Positions 1 through 5,221 of a DNA stretch of 5,358 nt are shown here, piece after piece (the first letter of the stretch is position 1; each line of letters begins with the position of its first letter). This DNA comes from Actinomycetota bacterium. Its GTDB lineage: Bacteria; Actinomycetota; Humimicrobiia; Humimicrobiales; Humimicrobiaceae. Below the pieces are notes generated by a model. The model searched no databases. It saw nothing but the letters and a program-made list of their open reading frames with translations, and had not been told where the DNA came from. Position numbers and translations under genes: made by a program. The stretch covers positions 1 through 5,358 of the forward strand of contig JACVJB010000100.1 of assembly GCA_015711775.1 (NCBI GenBank). The letters are read 5' to 3'.

Positions 1-363
1 TATTTTAATATTTTTAAAAGATTTCAGTCTTATCAGATGCTTATCACCAGAAACAATATAGTTGCAGTCTGCTTCAACTGCACATTCAAGAACTTTATCA
101 TCATCAGGATCATCTTTTAAATAATGAACTTTTTCAGCAGGTTCTATAGTAGTGCAAAACTCTATAATATTTTCTATAAATACGCTAATTTGCTTTTTAT
201 CCCAGAGAAACTTATCTTTTAGTTTAGCCTCTATTTCAGTAATAATATCAGCACTTATAAATACCTCAATTTCTCTAAACCGGCAAATTTTTAATATTTC
301 TTCACAAACTCTTCCGATAATAGCAGCAGAAATATATACATTTGTATCGAGTACTATTTTCAA
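1..363 (-). CDS. PIN-family toxin of a type II toxin-antitoxin system (partial, C-terminus off the left edge)
   Basis: The frame is open for 121 codons from a TTG start to the window edge. The start follows a strong AAGGAG site by five bases, and an in-frame stop (that of the antitoxin gene) lies just upstream. The product begins MKIVLDTNVYISA, the classic PIN N-terminus with the first acidic residue at D6. Further PIN signatures are E43 after a predicted helix, a DDPDDDK block at 84-90, and YIVSGDKHLIRL at about 102-113 with D107. These acidic residues bind metal in PIN ribonucleases. This pattern matches the 'putative toxin component, PIN family' group (COG1569/TIGR00305 type), usually about 130-150 residues long, so only a short tail is missing. 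It lies nine bases downstream of a ribbon-helix-helix gene, as expected for a toxin co-transcribed with its antitoxin. The inferred role is cleavage of RNA when free of antitoxin; the RNA target cannot be read from the sequence. Confidence 0.9.
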   Translation of the reverse strand, partial: MKIVLDTNVYISAAIIGRVCEEILKICRFREIEVFISADIITEIEAKLKDKFLWDKKQISVFIENIIEFCTTIEPAEKVHYLKDDPDDDKVLECAVEADCNYIVSGDKHLIRLKSFKNIKI

Positions 364-372
364 ACCATCTCC

Positions 373-606
373 TTATTTTTCATGCAATATCTTATCTATA
401 TCCTGCTCATCTTTTATTTTAAGTTTCCTTGCGGTCTCATCACCCCACTGCCTTATCCTGGACCAGTTTCGGTTTGCAGAATATTGCCTGAAAGCTTCCC
501 GCACCAGTTCACTCTTTGTCCTGTTTTCCTGCAATGCTATATCTATAATTTCATCATAGAGCTCTTTACTTAACGAGATATTTAAAATCTTTGTAGTTCT
601 TGGCAT
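373..606 (-). CDS. Ribbon-helix-helix (CopG/Arc-like) antitoxin
   Basis: The 77-residue product begins MPRTTKILNISLSKELYDEI. A short beta strand (KILNISL) is followed by two helices (about 15-26 and 31-42) with the turn ENRTKSELVREA between them, which is the CopG/Arc DNA-binding fold. The charged C-terminal tail (RIRQWGDETARKLKIKDEQDIDKILHEK) is the expected toxin-wrapping segment. I chose the ATG at 606 because GGAGG lies five bases upstream; an in-frame ATG at 618 would add four residues but has no ribosome site and would place GGAGG inside the gene. The partner PIN toxin starts nine bases after the stop. Known antitoxins of this class repress their own promoter, and a 19-base imperfect palindrome lies just upstream at the likely transcription start. 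The family assignment is firm; the autorepression is inference. Confidence 0.9.
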   Translation of the reverse strand: MPRTTKILNISLSKELYDEIIDIALQENRTKSELVREAFRQYSANRNWSRIRQWGDETARKLKIKDEQDIDKILHEK

Positions 607-624
607 AAAACCCTCCATTTTATC

Positions 625-643
625 AGTAATACTTATTGTTACT
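625..643. promoter_or_regulatory. Candidate operator of the RHH/PIN toxin-antitoxin operon
   Basis: An imperfect palindrome has arms AGTAA and TTACT and a nine-base middle. It lies 19 bases upstream of the antitoxin ATG and overlaps the start point predicted from the minus-strand promoter at 649-677. Ribbon-helix-helix antitoxins commonly bind short inverted repeats at that place. The region is very AT-rich, so chance is a real alternative. Confidence 0.3.
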
Positions 644-648
644 CAATA

Positions 649-677
649 AATTTAATATAATTGTTTTAAAATTTCAA
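649..677 (-). promoter_or_regulatory. Candidate sigma-70-type promoter for the RHH/PIN operon
   Basis: Read on the minus strand, TTGAAA (672-677) is separated by 17 bases from TAAATT (649-654, four of six matches to TATAAT). This would start transcription near 642 and give a leader of about 36 bases before the antitoxin ATG. In sequence this AT-rich, promoter-like strings arise easily. Confidence 0.35.
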
Positions 678-695
678 TGTTATTATTTTTTTATT

Positions 696-711
696 TAAAA
701 TCGTGATTTTA
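696..711. repeat. 16-base inverted repeat in the divergent intergenic region
   Basis: A perfect inverted repeat has arms TAAAATC and GATTTTA and a two-base centre GT. It lies about midway between the two divergent transcription units. It could be a regulator binding site; it is too tight and too AT-rich for a transcription terminator. No known operator was recognised. Confidence 0.4.
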
Positions 712-716
712 TATAT

Positions 717-740
717 TTATGTATATATATATTTACATAA
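717..740. repeat. 24-base inverted repeat in the divergent intergenic region
   Basis: Arms TTATGTA (717-723) and TACATAA (734-740) flank a ten-base TA-alternating centre. It starts six bases after the 16-base palindrome, so two dyads sit side by side between the toxin-antitoxin operon and the methyltransferase gene. A dimeric regulator site or a DNA-bending element is possible, and low-complexity TA sequence is the competing explanation. Confidence 0.4.
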
Positions 741-758
741 TAAATAAAAATGATATAA

Positions 759-787
759 TTGCAATAAAAATATTATAATTATATAAA
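759..787 (+). promoter_or_regulatory. Candidate promoter for the HPPY-type DNA methyltransferase gene
   Basis: TTGCAA (759-764), a 17-base spacer and TATAAA (782-787) form a plausible vegetative promoter, with a start near 794 and a leader of about 54 bases. An alternative extended -10 (TGA-TATAAT, 751-759) lies a little upstream with a poor -35. In this sequence the choice between them cannot be settled by eye. Confidence 0.35.
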
Positions 788-815
788 TTAGATAGCTTCT
801 TTTTAGCAAAAGTGA

Positions 816-851
816 ATGAAATTAAAATTATTAATTGAACTAATAATATGA
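816..851 (+). other. Possible 11-codon leader peptide overlapping the methyltransferase start
   Basis: A short open frame reads MKLKLLIELII and stops at TGA (849-851), which overlaps the methyltransferase ATG (848-850) as ATGA. A weak site resembling AAAGTGA lies just before its ATG. The methyltransferase itself has no Shine-Dalgarno site, so re-initiation after this mini-gene would explain how it is translated. With only eleven leucine, isoleucine and lysine codons in AT-rich DNA, chance is not excluded. Confidence 0.25.
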
Positions 852-2272
852 ACCCAGCTATTGCAAAACAGATAATTGAAGATAAATTAAACGGTATGCA
901 TGATAGCATAATCGGCAATAAATATAATGTTAATTTAAAATTTATAGAAAAAGTAATAACTGAGCATACCGGAGTTAATATAAGTAATCCTTCCTTAAAA
1001 AAAACGGGAAGTAAAAACCTCTCTCCTAAAAATTTTGAACTTGAAAAAAGCACTGTCTGGAGCTTTAAATCAAGGGGAAACTGGGCAACACATAACGGCA
1101 ACTACCGGGGTAACTGGTCCCCGTATATCCCCCGAAACATTATCCTGAGATACTCAAATGAAGGCGATGTTGTGCTTGATTATTTCTGTGGCGCAGGCAC
1201 AACTGCCATTGAGTGCAAACTTCTCAACAGGAACTTCAAAGGCTTTGACATTAACAGATCAGCAATAGAGCTGACAAAGAAAAACCTGGAATTTGGCTGT
1301 TCTGCACTTTTTAAACCTTGTATTACTGCAGATGTTGGCGATGCAAGATATTTAAATATAGAGAGTGACTCCATTGACCTTATATGCGCCCATCCTCCAT
1401 ATTCAAATATAATAAACTATACGACGGATAGTCCCGGTGACTTATCGGGTCTTGAAGTTAATAGTTTTTTGGAGGAAATGGATAAAGTTGCAAAAGAAAG
1501 CTTCAGGGTTATAAAGAAAGATAAATACTGCGTAATTCTTATTGGGGATATGCGCAAAAACAAGAATGTTGTACCTCTGGGATTTTTGGTTGCCGAAAAG
1601 TTTATTAGCAATGGTTTTGTGATTGAAGAAATGATTATAAAGCGCCAGCATAACTGTAAAACCACCGGGTTCTGGTATAAAAACAGCATTAAATATAATT
1701 TCCTGCTTCTTGCCCACGAATACCTGCTGGTATTTAAAAAGCAGGGAAAAAGAAATAATAAAAAACCTGCACTGGATAAAGATATGCCCAGCGGTTACAG
1801 CGTAAAAGCAATAAAAAAGCTCATAAATAAAGACATCTGTCTTGAAGCAAAAACAGTGTGGGTTTTTTCACAACAAAACTGGCTGGGAGATGCTGTATCA
1901 AACTTGGTAATGCGATACTCCGGCAATAGTTATAATATAATTAATGGTTCTAATTTAAAGCCTGTAAAGAATAAAAAACATAATTTAATAATTTTGTCGG
2001 ACCAAAATTACTTAAAAGAGGACATGGACAGTTTATTGCAGGCATTGGACCATGATGGCATACTTGCAGTTTTCTGTGAGGATAAAAGACTTAAAAACGG
2101 GCTTATATACAGCCCTGCAATGGAAACTGAGAAATCACTCAGGGGCCACAAAAACCTTAAAATAAAGGAAATTATTGTAGTGGCACATAATGGTGGTAGA
2201 AATAAAGACTTACCCACAAATGATTTTCTTGAAATTAACCATAAATACATTCTTATTTATAAAAAAACTTGA
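848..2272 (+). CDS. N4/N6-type DNA methyltransferase with HPPY motif and degenerate C-terminal repeat
   Basis: The 474-residue protein transfers a methyl group from S-adenosylmethionine to an exocyclic amino group of DNA. Residues 69-103 (TVWSF...GNW...GNWSPYIPR...RYS) resemble the motif X region of beta-type DNA methylases. Motif I is DYFCGAGTT (111-119), motif II GFDIN (132-136) and motif IV HPPY (182-185). A strand DKYCVILIGD (225-234) and the segment around QHNC (268-271) to AHEYLLVFKK (289-298) complete the core. HPPY replaces the usual D/N/S-PPY. Residues 335-473 echo the core (TVWVF..NW, NLVMRYS, KIKEIIVVAHN, KYILIYKK) but lack motifs I and IV, so they look like a decayed duplicate, perhaps used for DNA recognition. 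The ATG at 848 is the first start after an in-frame stop (836-838) and has no ribosome site. No partner nuclease is recognisable, so this is probably a solitary methylase or the remnant of a restriction-modification system. The target base and sequence are unknown. Confidence 0.87.
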   Translation: MNPAIAKQIIEDKLNGMHDSIIGNKYNVNLKFIEKVITEHTGVNISNPSLKKTGSKNLSPKNFELEKSTVWSFKSRGNWATHNGNYRGNWSPYIPRNIILRYSNEGDVVLDYFCGAGTTAIECKLLNRNFKGFDINRSAIELTKKNLEFGCSALFKPCITADVGDARYLNIESDSIDLICAHPPYSNIINYTTDSPGDLSGLEVNSFLEEMDKVAKESFRVIKKDKYCVILIGDMRKNKNVVPLGFLVAEKFISNGFVIEEMIIKRQHNCKTTGFWYKNSIKYNFLLLAHEYLLVFKKQGKRNNKKPALDKDMPSGYSVKAIKKLINKDICLEAKTVWVFSQQNWLGDAVSNLVMRYSGNSYNIINGSNLKPVKNKKHNLIILSDQNYLKEDMDSLLQALDHDGILAVFCEDKRLKNGLIYSPAMETEKSLRGHKNLKIKEIIVVAHNGGRNKDLPTNDFLEINHKYILIYKKT

Positions 2273-2363
2273 AATATTTTACCTGTTTATCTTTACCTTT
2301 CCTTATAAAATTTTATACTGTGTATAAATAATTCAATGCTGCTTATATGCTATAATTTTAAGT
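2273..2363 (+). promoter_or_regulatory. Intergenic spacer with an extended -10 promoter abutting the Dam-like gene
   Basis: The 91-base AT-rich gap ends with TGC-TATAAT (2348-2356), an extended -10 box. The ATG of the Dam-like gene begins eight bases after its last T, so transcription would start at or within a base or two of the ATG. No good -35 is seen, which is tolerated with an extended -10. There is no Shine-Dalgarno site. A 14-base palindrome (TATAAAATTTTATA, 2304-2317) is also present; it lacks G+C and is not a convincing terminator for the upstream gene. Confidence 0.5.
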
Positions 2364-2780
2364 ATGGAAAACCAGGAAATCTTTAACAGCAGTTACGGAG
2401 CTGAGCCCTTTTTAAAATGGGCCGGAGGTAAAAGGCAGCTTCTTTCTTCAATAAAAGAACATCTTCCAAAAGAATTTAAAAACTTCCTGGAGCCTTTTGT
2501 GGGTGGTGGGGCAGCTTTTTTCCATTTGTTCAATAATGGTTTTCTAAAAAATAATATAACTCTTATTGATAATAACCCTGAACTGATTAATGCTTATATT
2601 ACTGTGAAAAATAATGCGGAAGAGCTGCTTTTACTGATTGAAGAGTTAAAAAAAAGTTATTTAAAAAACCCGCATGATTTTTATTATGAATTGCGAAACT
2701 GGGACAGGCAAGATAAATACGTGAAAAGAAGCAGTGTTGAAAGAGCCGCAAGAAATATTTTTAAACATAACATGCTTTAA
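2364..2780 (+). CDS. Dam-like methylase, N-terminal (AdoMet-binding) fragment
   Basis: The 138-residue frame carries motif X, PFLKWAGGKRQLL (15-27), followed by motif I, FLEPFVGGGAAFFHLF (41-56), and motif II, LIDNNPELINAY (67-78). These build the cofactor pocket of alpha-class methylases. The last five residues (KHNML) lie beyond the frameshift and are out-of-frame sequence. No catalytic motif is present, so this fragment alone should not methylate DNA. There is only one plausible start, an ATG without a ribosome site placed directly behind an extended -10 box. Confidence 0.8.
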   Translation: MENQEIFNSSYGAEPFLKWAGGKRQLLSSIKEHLPKEFKNFLEPFVGGGAAFFHLFNNGFLKNNITLIDNNPELINAYITVKNNAEELLLLIEELKKSYLKNPHDFYYELRNWDRQDKYVKRSSVERAARNIFKHNML

Positions 2781-3234
2781 TGGGCTTTACAGGGTTAATA
2801 GCAAAGGATTTTTTAATGTACCCCTGGGAAGGTATAAGAATCCAAATATTTTTAACAGGGGAAATATACTGTCTGTATCAGAAGCTCTAAAAAAAGCAGA
2901 TATTTTCTGTGATGATTTTTCGGTTTGCTTAAAAATAGCTAAAGCCGGTGATTTTGTTTATTTTGACCCTCCTTATTTTCCCATTTCAGGCACATCCTGT
3001 TTTACAGGATATACAAAAGAGGAATTCGGGACAGAAGAGCAGAAAAGGCTGAGGGACACTTTTGCCAAACTGTCATGCAGGGGATGTTTTTTGATGCTCA
3101 GTAACTCAAACGCAGATTTTATTAAAAATCTGTACAAGGATTTTAATATTTATGAAGTTAGCGCCAAAAGATTTATAAACTGTGTTTCTGAGGGACGTGG
3201 CCCTGTTAAAGAGCTTCTGGTTACAAATTATTAA
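2734..3234 (+). CDS. Dam-like methylase, C-terminal (catalytic) fragment
   Basis: This frame supplies the rest of the enzyme: NITCFNGLYRVNSKGFFNVP (11-30), the catalytic motif IV YFDPPY (76-81), SGTSCFTGY and EEQKRLRDTF, then LSNSNADFIKNLY (122-134) and the family's closing block GRGPVKELLVTNY (154-166). True homology begins at about 2761; the GTG at 2734 is only the nearest formal start and the residues before L10 are out-of-frame sequence. No ribosome site is evident before the GTG. Every catalytic element of the Dam family is intact, so the damage is confined to the frame break. Confidence 0.75.
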   Translation: MLKEPQEIFLNITCFNGLYRVNSKGFFNVPLGRYKNPNIFNRGNILSVSEALKKADIFCDDFSVCLKIAKAGDFVYFDPPYFPISGTSCFTGYTKEEFGTEEQKRLRDTFAKLSCRGCFLMLSNSNADFIKNLYKDFNIYEVSAKRFINCVSEGRGPVKELLVTNY

Positions 3235-3247
3235 AGGGTACCTTTTT
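3233..3247 (+). terminator. Weak intrinsic terminator after the Dam-like gene
   Basis: AAAGG-GTA-CCTTT (3233-3245) forms a five-base-pair stem overlapping the stop codon and runs into a T-rich stretch (TTTTTATTATTTTA). The stem is short and weak. It sits where transcription from the left should end before the convergent gene, which supports the call a little. Confidence 0.35.
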
Positions 3248-3297
3248 ATTATTTTATAAAAACTTAGAAGCTTAAGATAAAACCTATTAAGTGCTTA

Positions 3298-3909
3298 TCA
3301 GGACATTAATCCTCCTCCACCCTCATATCTTCTGGTTTTTGCAGATTCCCAACCGGTCTGACCTAAAATACTTATAGATTTAGGGGGATTAAGTTTTATA
3401 AAGTCTTTATCTCTTGGATCACAAACATTAACAAAAGGGCAAACTTTAAGTCCCGGCAATAAAGCATCTGTTCCGCTAACAAATTGACTCTTTTCTATAC
3501 AAATATCACCATGTTCGTCCATGCAGGGTAACATTTTCTTTATTGCTTTTGCTTGGGATTTGATACCATCAGCATAACAAATCTGGCAAGTTTTATTCCT
3601 GCTTGAGTGCCATTTAAACTGATGTTTTTTAGTTTCACATTCAAATATAATCAAAGATTCTCTACAAAACTCCCTACCTATTACTCTATATATTAAATAG
3701 TCCATCAGAATTGGACTTTCTATACATTTATCAGGGTGTTTTTCAAACCAGATATCCCAAACCGTCTTCCATGCTTTAGAATTATAATCATCTATTAAAG
3801 AATATTGGTAGCAAAAAATATCCAATAGACTGCTTAAATTTAAATCTTTATGACAGTTTAGATTTAAGTCTTTCAGGATCTGATTGAAAAAAATGCTAAA
3901 ATTTTCCAT
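3298..3909 (-). CDS. Cysteine-rich protein of unknown function, 203 residues
   Basis: I do not recognise this family. The start is good: GAGGAG lies four bases before the ATG. The N-terminal half (1-95) is mostly helical and aromatic, with WKTVWDIWFEKHP at 47-59 and MDYLIYRVIG at 69-78. The second half holds likely metal ligands: C91, H96, H101, CQIC (108-111), CMDEHGDIC (129-137) and CPFVNVC (157-163). There are eleven cysteines in all, suggesting one or two zinc sites. The tail ends in RRYEGGGGLMS. No signal peptide or membrane segment is seen. It is convergent with the Dam-like gene and about 110 bases downstream of the SEC-C gene on the same strand. A nuclease role paired with the methylases is conceivable (IIFECETKK at 87-95 faintly recalls an ExK motif) but there is no real proof. 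Codon use and length argue for a genuine gene. Confidence 0.72.
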   Translation of the reverse strand: MENFSIFFNQILKDLNLNCHKDLNLSSLLDIFCYQYSLIDDYNSKAWKTVWDIWFEKHPDKCIESPILMDYLIYRVIGREFCRESLIIFECETKKHQFKWHSSRNKTCQICYADGIKSQAKAIKKMLPCMDEHGDICIEKSQFVSGTDALLPGLKVCPFVNVCDPRDKDFIKLNPPKSISILGQTGWESAKTRRYEGGGGLMS

Positions 3910-4018
3910 TTATCTCCTCAGCTATTAAGATAATGATTTATGATAGTAAGAATATATACCAATTAAAAATATTTTAAATTAAAAATCTTGAAAAAAGCTG
4001 CCCATCTGGTATTCTATT
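3910..4018 (-). promoter_or_regulatory. Spacer upstream of the cysteine-rich gene
   Basis: This 109-base AT-rich gap separates the SEC-C stop from the cysteine-rich gene. On the minus strand it begins with a T6 run shortly after the SEC-C stop, but I find no convincing stem before it. Several TATATT/TAAAAT-like strings could serve as -10 boxes and none has a clear -35. The ribosome site GAGGAG (about 3914-3919) at its end is the only firm element. Confidence 0.3.
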
Positions 4019-4978
4019 TTATAACTGATAATTCTGTCCGCAGCATCTGAAGTATTTTTTGCCGCTTCCGCACAGGCAGGGCGAGAACTGGTTAAACTTC
4101 AAAAGTTTTTCACCTTTTTTCGTTGGAATATATAAATTATCAAAAATATGCAGGGGCAGTGGTTGGTCTGTGATTAGCTGTGCCTCATAATACGTGTGCC
4201 CACGGTTTTGCCAGGTTCTTGTATTATTATAAACATCAATTATAAGCGGGCCTATATCATACAGCTGCGAATCACTTGAAAATACAACCTTGTGCCTTTC
4301 AAATTCGTCAATAATAGACTGGAAAGATTCTTCCAGTGAGCAGGCAAGCTCAATATCATCAATTAAATCATTTACTGTATTATCATCCCCGCACATATTT
4401 TTAATTATATAATCCTTCAGTCTTTGAAGCTGGGGCGTAGTTTCATAATAACCATAATCTTCGTATTTTAAAAACTTATCCTTTGGCGGCAAATAATAGG
4501 AAATCCCATTACTGTCTCCTAAAAGAAAATCAAGCTCTTCAAAATTATCGCCACCATAATAATCACTTGCTAAAAAATCCTCTTCCATAAAAAACGGCTG
4601 CTGTCTTGACATAATATCATCAAGCAACTCTTTCAACTCTTTCTGGTTTAATTTTTCTTCATTGTAATGATTAAATATTTCCACAAACTTTTTCTTTTTT
4701 AATACTCCATAAAGATTCAGACAAATAGTTAAATACTGGTGTATTGTTTTATAGCGTTTATATTTTTTATGAAATACCAGATTATCTATTTTACTGTAGA
4801 TTTCTTTTATCTCATCGGGAATGAGAAAATATATTTTACCATCAGTGTAAAATGAAAAAATTATATATTTTTCCTGTAGGTATCCGGTATCCCCAAAGGC
4901 AAGAAAATTATTCTGTATATTGTCTTTTTGCAGAAGCTCTTTAAAAGTTTCAAGCTCGTTATCTCTTACCAGCAGCAT
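4019..4978 (-). CDS. SEC-C motif protein, possibly truncated at its N-terminus
   Basis: The 319-residue product ends in FSPCLCGSGKKYFRCCG (298-314), a textbook SEC-C zinc-binding motif with ligands C301, C303, C312 and C313, as in SecA and many unrelated bacterial proteins. Before it, DVYNNTRTWQNRGHTYYEAQ (248-267) is a block often seen in stand-alone SEC-C proteins. The segment YLTICLNLYGVLKKKKFVEIFNHYNEEKLNQKELKELL (82-119) also resembles that group's helical middle domain. The rest is acidic and helical, with no membrane segment. Its biochemical role is unknown. The ATG at 4978 has only a weak AGGA at an unfavourable distance. The same frame stays open, with coding-like sequence (DKDFLINESLKIIQDKDRIENA), for 31 codons upstream to 5071, with no ATG, GTG or TTG. 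So the gene may have lost its true 5' end where it meets the DUF5615 gene. Confidence 0.82.
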   Translation of the reverse strand: MLLVRDNELETFKELLQKDNIQNNFLAFGDTGYLQEKYIIFSFYTDGKIYFLIPDEIKEIYSKIDNLVFHKKYKRYKTIHQYLTICLNLYGVLKKKKFVEIFNHYNEEKLNQKELKELLDDIMSRQQPFFMEEDFLASDYYGGDNFEELDFLLGDSNGISYYLPPKDKFLKYEDYGYYETTPQLQRLKDYIIKNMCGDDNTVNDLIDDIELACSLEESFQSIIDEFERHKVVFSSDSQLYDIGPLIIDVYNNTRTWQNRGHTYYEAQLITDQPLPLHIFDNLYIPTKKGEKLLKFNQFSPCLCGSGKKYFRCCGQNYQL

Positions 4979-5028
4979 GGCATTTTCTATCCTGTCTTTA
5001 TCCTGTATTATTTTAAGGGACTCGTTTA

Positions 5029-5208
5029 TCAGAAAATCTTTATCAACAGTTTCGTAATTAAAATCCAGTTCTCATCAGACGCTTTGTTAATAATAACATC
5101 AGCGCTGATGCCTCGCGCTTGATCATAAACTGAAAATACTTCGTATCCTTCTTCTCTCAACCAATCTGCTACTCTAGTACCAGTACATTCATCTACTAAA
5201 AAACGCAT
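5029..5208 (-). pseudogene. DUF5615 (PIN-like) toxin, truncated or frameshifted
   Basis: The frame reads MRFLVDECTGTRVADWLREE, then GYEVFSVYDQARGI and ASDENWILITK, the hallmark blocks of DUF5615, a PIN-like domain with metal ligands D6 and E7 and a further acidic site normally found in the block ILITxDKDFG. Here the frame leaves the family pattern after ILITK and stops at 59 residues, about half the usual 110-120. The missing DKDF appears in the next frame (about 5033-5044), followed by sequence that belongs to the SEC-C open frame instead of the family's GELVF-type continuation. It starts 13 bases after the stop of a DUF433 gene, the usual antitoxin partner. A clear ribosome site is lacking. 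It is most likely a broken toxin. The family call is strong; the nature of the break (frameshift plus junction) is inferred. Confidence 0.78.
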
Positions 5209-5221
5209 TGTTACTCATATT

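Larger units (their letters stand above)
2364..3234 (+). pseudogene. dam: Dam-family DNA adenine methylase, interrupted by a frameshift
   Basis: Together the two frames encode a complete alpha-class N6-adenine methylase of the Dam/DpnM type, about 290 residues if joined, against a usual 260-290. The reading frame breaks at ATTTTTAAAC (2757-2766). The first frame reads RAARNIF and then runs to a stop at 2778-2780; the second resumes LNITCFNGLYRVNSKG. Aligned with E. coli Dam (RAVLFLYLNRYGYNG), the joined RAARNIFLNITCFNG has exactly the same spacing. The simplest history is therefore loss of two T from an original run of seven. The gene may be dead, may be phase-variable, may use an unusual recoding event, or may reflect a sequencing or assembly error. 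Members of this family usually methylate the A of GATC; that specificity is inferred from the family, not shown here. No paired GATC endonuclease is recognisable nearby. Confidence 0.85.

Noticed and set aside
152..559. Plus-strand open frames of 135 and 63 codons across the toxin-antitoxin pair.
   Set aside because: They lie opposite genes with clear PIN and ribbon-helix-helix motifs, and their products are low-complexity serine, isoleucine and phenylalanine strings typical of antisense shadows.
635..645. An 11-base word ATTGTTACTCA shared with 5207-5217, next to both toxin-antitoxin modules.
   Set aside because: A few exact 11-base matches are expected by chance in 5.4 kb of AT-rich DNA, and the second copy overlaps a start codon, so it was not called an attachment site or shared operator.
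733..1101. A minus-strand 122-codon frame with hydrophobic, membrane-like sequence.
   Set aside because: It is antisense to the methyltransferase N-terminus and its promoter region. The hydrophobicity comes from reading A/T-rich lysine and asparagine codons backwards.
2304..2317. The perfect palindrome TATAAAATTTTATA after the first methyltransferase as a terminator.
   Set aside because: It contains no G or C, has no loop and no following T run, so it would not form a stable RNA hairpin.
2760..2766. The heptamer TTTAAAC at the Dam frame break, identical to a classic -1 ribosomal slippery site.
   Set aside because: Its phase is wrong. A -1 slip on T TTA AAC moves ribosomes from the downstream frame into the upstream frame, whereas making full-length Dam needs +1 or -2 from the upstream frame. 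No downstream stimulatory structure was seen either.
3267..3297. Interrupted inverted repeat (AAGC-TTAA with TTAAGTGCTT) as a terminator for the minus-strand cysteine-rich gene.
   Set aside because: The stem is AT-rich with a two-base bulge and a long loop, and the T run lies several bases beyond it; support is too weak.
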